Assembly (NCBI GenBank): GCA_017615955.1
Contig: JAFZZD010000164.1
Location: forward strand, 1-9,889
DNA: 9,889 nt
Source: Victivallales bacterium
GTDB taxonomy: Bacteria > Verrucomicrobiota > Lentisphaeria > Oligosphaerales > Oligosphaeraceae
Direction: 5' to 3'
Positions 5,769-9,889 of this stretch are shown here, piece by piece. The position numbers were made by a program, and so were the translations under genes. The notes under the pieces are model-generated. The model saw only the letters and a program-made list of their open reading frames with translations. It ran no database searches and was not told the DNA's origin. Every line of letters begins with the position of its first letter. Position 1 is the stretch's first letter.

Positions 5769-8030
5769 CTAGTCTTCTGGGGAAATATCATCTGCCGAGG
5801 TAATCAATATCTGCCTGGGCGCGGTGCCAACCTGTGGTCCCACGACACCGCGCTCCTCAAGTTCCTCCATCAGGGAGGCAGCCTTGTTGTATCCAATGCC
5901 AAGTGAACGTTGCAAATAACTTACAGTCGGGCGCTTGGAAGTGAGAATAACCTGCACTGCCTTCTGGAAAAGACTGCCTTCGCCGCCATTGCCGCCACCA
6001 TCAATTGCGCCATCTTCGCCGTCTGCATCCAATTCCTCAGGCCTGCGCATCACACTGTCATCAAAGTGCTGTTCGGCCTGGGCGGAAACAAACTGAGCAA
6101 CCCTGTTGCGTTCATCGTCACTGGCCATGCCGCACTGGATTCGCTTGATATCGCTGGCGCCTGGCGGAATGAAAAGCATGTCTCCCATGCCCAGGAGCGA
6201 TTCCGCGCCCTTGCCGCCGATAATCGTCTGCGAATCGACAACGGATGCTGTCTTGAATGCGATTCTCACGGGGAAGTTGGCCTTGATGGTGCCAGTCAAA
6301 GTATGGGTGTCTGGGCGCTGTGTGGCGATTATGGTATGGATGCCTACCGCACGGGACTTCGCTGCAATGCGGGACAGTTTGTTCTCGACCTCGTTCTTCG
6401 CCACCAGCATGATATCCGCCAGCTCGTCTATGATAATCACGATGAAAGGCAAAGTCTGCGGGATGGGGTCGCCATTTTCGTCCAAGATTGGTTCGGCTCC
6501 TTCAGGAAGTGGCGGGCGCTTGTTGAAAGTGGCAATGTCCTTGGCACCGACTTTGGCAAGAACCCGATATCTGCGCTCCATTTCGTTGATTGCCCAATTC
6601 AATGCCAGTGGCACGTCGGCTGCGTCGTTTATGACTGGCGTAATAAGATGAGGCAGGGTTGAATAAACCTGGAATTCCACCACCTTAGGGTCAACCATGA
6701 TGAAGCGCAACTGATCTGGCCCGAACTTGAACAGCATGGATTCAATCAGCAGATTCATGCAGACGGACTTGCCACTGCCAGTGGTGCCCGCCACCAGCAC
6801 GTGGGGGGCCTTCGCCAAATCCAGAATCTGTGTCTTGTTGCTGATGTCCTTTCCAAGCAGCAACGGAATCTGCTCCTTGCCGCTGGTCCATGCCTTGTCA
6901 TGAAGCAATGAGCGCATGGGCACCACGGCGCGTTTCTCGTTGGGAATCTCCATGCCCACCAGTTCCCGGCCTGGTATTGGCGCAAGTATTCGCAGTGACT
7001 GGGCAGCCAGGTCCATTCTGAAGTTGCTTTCCAGCTGCGTTATGGCACTGAGCTTGAGGCCGGGTGCCGTCTTGATTTCAAAAAGGGTGACCTGCGGCCC
7101 CGGCACGGCGTCCTGCACGGTGGCGTCAATCTTGAAATTGCTCAAGGTGGCCTGCAATATTTTCTTGTTGCGTTCGATTTCCTTCTCGCTGGCCAGCGTG
7201 GAGCTGCTGACATCCCATTCATCCAGCAAATCCATGCCAGGCAAGGTGTATTCACCATTTGAACTATGCACCACGGCATGTTCTACAGGAGGCGCAGCCT
7301 TCACAGGAGACTTTTTGACTGGCTCCTGGACAGGCACCGAAGCCTTTCCGGAAACAGGTTCTTCCTCATCTTCATCTTCATCAGATACAGAACCACGATT
7401 ACTTGGAAGCGGCAGTTCCTCATCTTTGCGATTCTTCCATGCCTCCGCCATGCTGCGGAACAGATGCTGCCAGTCAGAATAGACTATATTCGCAAAGGCA
7501 ACCACAGTCATGACGCTGGACAGTATCAGAACACCTGCCCAATTCATGAACAAGGTGAGCTTGCCATTGGGGGAGGCAAGCCTCTGCCCCACTGCGCCGC
7601 CTGGAAGGCTGTGCAGGTTCAAACTGTCCGCAATGCCGGGCAGCATATTGGGCCACAAGCCAAATAGCATCGCCAGACCGACTGCAAACACAAGATACGA
7701 CACAAAATAGTCAAGGGACAACTCGCGGTTCCGCCCAGGAGACAAAAGCCGCCTGAAGGAGGATACAAAAAACATCAGCGCTATGGGGTAGGCCGCCAGC
7801 CCAAACAATATCAGCAGCGACCAGGAAGCATAGACGCCCATTATGCCGAACAAATTGGTGTTATGCGTCAATTCGCCCATGCCGGCCCGCACATAGTCCA
7901 CCTCCTCTGGATTGTAGGAATACACAGGCATAATCGCCAGAAGCAGCACCACGCTCAGCACTGCCATGACCAGGCGAATCAACTTGAACCCGCCTTTTTT
8001 TTCCTTGTCTTCCTGCTCCTTGCCGTACAT
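5769..8030 (-). CDS. ftsK: DNA translocase FtsK/SpoIIIE family
   Basis: FtsK is a septal, membrane-anchored, ATP-driven DNA pump that clears and aligns chromosome termini at division. Numbering from the chosen ATG gives 753 residues. Four N-terminal membrane segments lie near 19-38, 60-91, 107-127 and 164-184. A short charged linker (about 185-260) is followed by the alpha/beta motor. Walker A is AGTTGSGKS (414-422), and Walker B is FIVIIIDEL (529-537) with D535 and E536. RPDTHTLTGTIKANFPVRIAF follows at about 572-592 (quoted in part elsewhere). The C-terminal winged-helix gamma domain (about 687-742, GIGYNKAASLMEELEERG) normally reads KOPS and contacts XerD. A TTG two codons upstream is only 3 nt from the GGGAGG ribosome site; the ATG at 8030 is at a normal 9 nt and is preferred. 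An RodZ-like gene follows after 18 nt. The linker is far shorter than in E. coli. Confidence 0.97.
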   Translation of the reverse strand: MYGKEQEDKEKKGGFKLIRLVMAVLSVVLLLAIMPVYSYNPEEVDYVRAGMGELTHNTNLFGIMGVYASWSLLILFGLAAYPIALMFFVSSFRRLLSPGRNRELSLDYFVSYLVFAVGLAMLFGLWPNMLPGIADSLNLHSLPGGAVGQRLASPNGKLTLFMNWAGVLILSSVMTVVAFANIVYSDWQHLFRSMAEAWKNRKDEELPLPSNRGSVSDEDEDEEEPVSGKASVPVQEPVKKSPVKAAPPVEHAVVHSSNGEYTLPGMDLLDEWDVSSSTLASEKEIERNKKILQATLSNFKIDATVQDAVPGPQVTLFEIKTAPGLKLSAITQLESNFRMDLAAQSLRILAPIPGRELVGMEIPNEKRAVVPMRSLLHDKAWTSGKEQIPLLLGKDISNKTQILDLAKAPHVLVAGTTGSGKSVCMNLLIESMLFKFGPDQLRFIMVDPKVVEFQVYSTLPHLITPVINDAADVPLALNWAINEMERRYRVLAKVGAKDIATFNKRPPLPEGAEPILDENGDPIPQTLPFIVIIIDELADIMLVAKNEVENKLSRIAAKSRAVGIHTIIATQRPDTHTLTGTIKANFPVRIAFKTASVVDSQTIIGGKGAESLLGMGDMLFIPPGASDIKRIQCGMASDDERNRVAQFVSAQAEQHFDDSVMRRPEELDADGEDGAIDGGGNGGEGSLFQKAVQVILTSKRPTVSYLQRSLGIGYNKAASLMEELEERGVVGPQVGTAPRQILITSADDISPED

Positions 8031-8039
8031 CTCCAAATG

Positions 8040-8045
8040 CCTCCC
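8040..8045 (-). promoter_or_regulatory. Ribosome binding site of ftsK (decides the start)
   Basis: On the minus strand GGGAGG lies nine bases before the ATG at 8030 and only three bases before the TTG at 8036, so it favours the ATG. The remaining hom-ftsK gap (8046-8214) is AT-rich, with no clear terminator for hom and no promoter that stands out. Confidence 0.7.
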
Positions 8046-8214
8046 TTCAATAAGTTTTTTTGATTTTTTCTAAATGACGTTGCACTTAAACATACGTCTA
8101 ATTATTCAAGATTATTGTAGTAATGCCGTCATTTTAATGCTTCCACACAAAAAACATCAGTCTTTTCCATAGAATATCATACGGGCGTCAAAACGGCGTT
8201 GTTTCATATTGACT

Positions 8215-9510
8215 TCAGCCCATGTCCTCGATGCGGAAGATGACCGGCTCGCTTGCCAGTTCAGGCAAGGCCGATATTTCCTTGGAAGCCGCCTCGATGG
8301 CCTTCACGCTGGCAAGATGCGTCAGCATGATCATCGGCACATGCTCGCCGCTGTTTTCCTTCTGCGTCACGCTGGCCAGGCTTATGCCAAGCCTGCCAAG
8401 GATGCCGCTGACCTTCGCAAGCACGCCCGGCTTCTCAACAACCAGCATCCTGATGTAGAAGCGGGAAAGTATCTCGTCCTGGGACATGAAGCCATCATAG
8501 CCATCATAGCAGGTGAAGGCGGGATTGCGCCTGGACGCGCCGCTTGCCAGGTTCAGGCCGATGTCCACAATGTCAGCCACCACGGCGCTGGACGTGGCCT
8601 GGCGCCCTGCCCCTCTGCCGTAGTACATGGTCTTGCCCACCACATCGGCGTCAACCCAGACCGCATTGAACACGTCGTTCACGCTGCCAAGCAGAGAATT
8701 CGCAGGCACCAGTGCTGGATGCACGCCAAGCTGTATTTTGCCGTTTTCCTCCTTGATGGAGGCCAGCAGCTTGATGCGGTATCCCAATTCCGCCGCGCTT
8801 TCAATATCGGTGATTGTGACGGAGCGTATTCCCTGTATCTGCACATCGTCCGCCTTGAACCATTTGCCATACGCCAGGCTGGCGAGTATTGCAGCCTTGT
8901 GGGCCGTGTCGAAGCCGTCCACGTCCAAAGCTGGATTTGCCTCGGCATAGCCAGCCTTCTGCGCGGCGGCGAGCACTTCCTCGAAGTCCGCCTTGTCGGT
9001 CTCCATCTTGGTGAGGATGTAGTTGCAGGTGCCATTGAGGATGCCCAGCATCTTGTGGATGCGGTTGCCCACCAGCCCCTCGCGCAGCGCCTTTATGCAG
9101 GGGATGCCCCCGCCTACACTGGCCTCGAAGCCAATGTCCACGCCCTTTTCCTTTGCCTTTTCAAAGAGTTCCTGCCCGTATGTGGCGATGAGAGCCTTGT
9201 TCGCAGTGACGACTGACTTGCCGTTCTCCAGGGCGCGGAGTATGATGTCCTTGGCGAATGTGGTGCCGCCCACCAGCTCCACCACAATGTCAATGTCCTC
9301 TTCGTCAGCCAGCTTCTTCGCATCGTTGATGAGGATGCCTTCTGGCAGCTTCACGCCCCGGTCTGTGGTGGTGTCCAGATCGGCTATGCGCTTCAGTACC
9401 GGAAACACTCCCGTGCGCTTGCAGATGATGTCCGCATTCTTCAGCAATGCCTCCGCGACGCCTGCTCCAACCGTGCCAAATCCAATAATGCCAACATTGA
9501 CTTTTTTCAT
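8215..9510 (-). CDS. hom: Homoserine dehydrogenase with C-terminal ACT domain
   Basis: Hom reduces aspartate semialdehyde to homoserine with NAD(P)H, the branch leading to threonine, methionine and isoleucine. The 431-residue monofunctional enzyme starts with a Rossmann fold, GFGTVG (10-15), then TANKALIA (102-109) with K105. FEASVGGGIP (128-137) and GILNGTCNYIL (156-166) are the family signature. DVDGFDTAHKAA (196-207) carries the catalytic pair D201 and K205. YYGRGAGRQATSSAVV (296-311) closes the catalytic domain. Residues about 352-427 form an ACT domain (PGVLAKVSGILGRLG), which in this family mediates threonine feedback inhibition. No aspartokinase domain is fused. The ATG is preceded by GAGG at a rather long 14-nt spacing, and the frame is supported by the MKKVNVGIIGFG start. 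It has no close co-directional partner: ftsK lies 184 nt downstream and upstream is non-coding. Confidence 0.98.
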   Translation of the reverse strand: MKKVNVGIIGFGTVGAGVAEALLKNADIICKRTGVFPVLKRIADLDTTTDRGVKLPEGILINDAKKLADEEDIDIVVELVGGTTFAKDIILRALENGKSVVTANKALIATYGQELFEKAKEKGVDIGFEASVGGGIPCIKALREGLVGNRIHKMLGILNGTCNYILTKMETDKADFEEVLAAAQKAGYAEANPALDVDGFDTAHKAAILASLAYGKWFKADDVQIQGIRSVTITDIESAAELGYRIKLLASIKEENGKIQLGVHPALVPANSLLGSVNDVFNAVWVDADVVGKTMYYGRGAGRQATSSAVVADIVDIGLNLASGASRRNPAFTCYDGYDGFMSQDEILSRFYIRMLVVEKPGVLAKVSGILGRLGISLASVTQKENSGEHVPMIMLTHLASVKAIEAASKEISALPELASEPVIFRIEDMG

Positions 9511-9719
9511 ATAATGCCCGTATCCTCTTTTTGGAAGTTATAAACCCAATTAATCAAGGCGAAATATAATCAGAATGCCATTATTTGCCACTTGTTTTTA
9601 GCATAATAGTGGCTGTAGCCTTGATTTTGTTTTTCATGCCGTATATTAGTCACAGGAGCGAAACATGTCATATCAGACACAAAGGCTCCAGACCACGAAG
9701 TCGGCGTACAATTTTTCGG

Positions 9720-9756
9720 CTGAATTAATGTGGGCGCCGAGGCCGCGCCCATTCAG
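9720..9756. other. Bulged hairpin upstream of hom
   Basis: GGGCGC (9732-9737) pairs with GCGCCC (9745-9750) over a 7-nt loop. After a six-base one-sided bulge (TAATGT), CTGAAT (9720-9725) pairs with ATTCAG (9751-9756), giving 12 bp in total. No T-tract follows on either strand. Confidence 0.5.
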
Positions 9757-9797
9757 GTTGCCTTAGCGCGAACAGCCTTCTTGGCATCACAGCAGTC

Positions 9798-9856
9798 ACA
9801 TGTCCTAATGCGCGGTTGTTCTGCGCGGCCATTGGCCGCGCATCAGGACGTCATGT
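9798..9856. other. Mutually exclusive hairpins upstream of hom
   Basis: TGCGCGGCC (9822-9830) and GGCCGCGCA (9834-9842) form a perfect 9-bp stem with an ATT loop. The same right arm, extended to 9856, also pairs with 9798-9815: ATGCGCGG matches CCGCGCAT except for the bases next to it, TCCT pairs with AGGA across one A/C mismatch, and ACATG pairs with CATGT beyond a 3-nt bulge. The two foldings share the right arm and cannot coexist. Confidence 0.55.
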
Positions 9857-9865
9857 TTCCATACG
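9822..9865 (-). repeat. Copy 2 of the dispersed block-plus-hairpin module
   Basis: Read on the minus strand, CGTATGGAAACATGACGTC (9865-9847) matches the block at 2522-2540 in 17 of 19 positions. It is followed, after four bases, by a GC-rich hairpin whose first arm starts TGCG (9842-9822), as in copy 1. Orientation relative to the neighbouring gene differs between the copies, which suggests a dispersed repeat rather than a conserved gene leader. Confidence 0.5.
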
Positions 9866-9889
9866 CGTCTGGCCTTGCAAGGCAACAGC

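Larger units (their letters stand above)
9511..9889. other. 379-bp intergenic region upstream of hom, no convincing gene
   Basis: The 9511-9650 part is AT-rich and should contain the hom leader and promoter, but no strong -35/-10 pair stands out. From about 9720 the region turns GC-rich and is crowded with palindromes: a bulged hairpin at 9720-9756, competing hairpins at 9798-9856, and a perfect 12-bp palindrome GCCTTGCAAGGC at 9872-9883. Short open frames exist on both strands, but none is recognisable. The 3' end of a gene lying beyond the right edge cannot be excluded. Confidence 0.6.

Noticed and set aside
5214..5772. Plus-strand frames opposite the acidic region of the RodZ-like gene
   Set aside because: The long open frames arise from the Asp/Glu-rich coding sequence read backwards, giving Ser-rich or hydrophobic low-complexity strings without motifs.
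8034..8036. TTG start for ftsK, two codons upstream of the ATG
   Set aside because: It lies only 3 nt from the GGGAGG ribosome site, while the ATG at 8030 is at normal spacing.
8074..8172. Short frame on the plus strand in the hom-ftsK gap
   Set aside because: About 32 codons, no ribosome site, no motif, AT-rich composition like the surrounding gap.
9570..9752. 60-codon minus-strand frame between hom and the right edge
   Set aside because: No recognisable motif and only a weak ribosome site; it crosses both the bulged hairpin and the AT-rich hom leader, so it looks like chance.

Overview
The window is ordinary chromosomal sequence from a Gram-negative-type bacterium. It carries eight genes, all on the minus strand. 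Read in the direction of transcription, from right to left, they are: hom (homoserine dehydrogenase), ftsK (DNA translocase), a RodZ-like HTH/membrane protein, pgk, tpiA, ispE, ispH and the first 253 codons of dxr, which runs off the left edge. Every one can be assigned from conserved motifs. The dxr fragment has no stop inside the window, so it has to be read directly from the sequence. No phage, transposase, CRISPR, rRNA or tRNA gene is visible. The organism cannot be named from these genes. The MEP isoprenoid pathway, a short four-helix FtsK, a RodZ-like protein and a pgk with a Lys/Glu-rich insertion would fit the Planctomycetota-Verrucomicrobiota-Lentisphaerota group or a similar lineage, but this is a low-confidence impression.

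Layout: (1) 1-2463 is a tight MEP-pathway cluster. ispE and ispH are separated by 1 nt, and ispH and dxr overlap by 4 nt (ATGA), so translation is probably coupled. (2) 2464-2577 is an intergenic stretch rich in inverted repeats. (3) 2578-4791 holds the glycolytic pair tpiA and pgk, split by a 171-bp spacer almost filled by a structured repeat. (4) 4869-8030 holds ftsK and the RodZ-like gene, 18 nt apart, forming a cell division/chromosome segregation/envelope unit. (5) 8215-9510 is hom, separated from ftsK by an AT-rich gap with no clear terminator. (6) 9511-9889 is a 379-bp region without a convincing gene, containing several palindromes.

Functionally, TpiA and Pgk act on triose phosphates. 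Glyceraldehyde 3-phosphate is also a precursor of the MEP pathway, in which Dxr, IspE and IspH act, so the left half joins lower glycolysis to isoprenoid precursor synthesis. The right half combines chromosome translocation and cell shape with the aspartate-family amino acid branch.

The less ordinary content is intergenic. There is a repeat with a 20-bp perfect inverted repeat, 10-bp periodic units and a perfect DnaA-box match between pgk and tpiA. A 19-nt block followed by a GC-rich hairpin occurs twice, in opposite orientations, about 7.3 kb apart. Upstream of hom there is a set of mutually exclusive hairpins. I found no clear evidence of a new multi-gene system.
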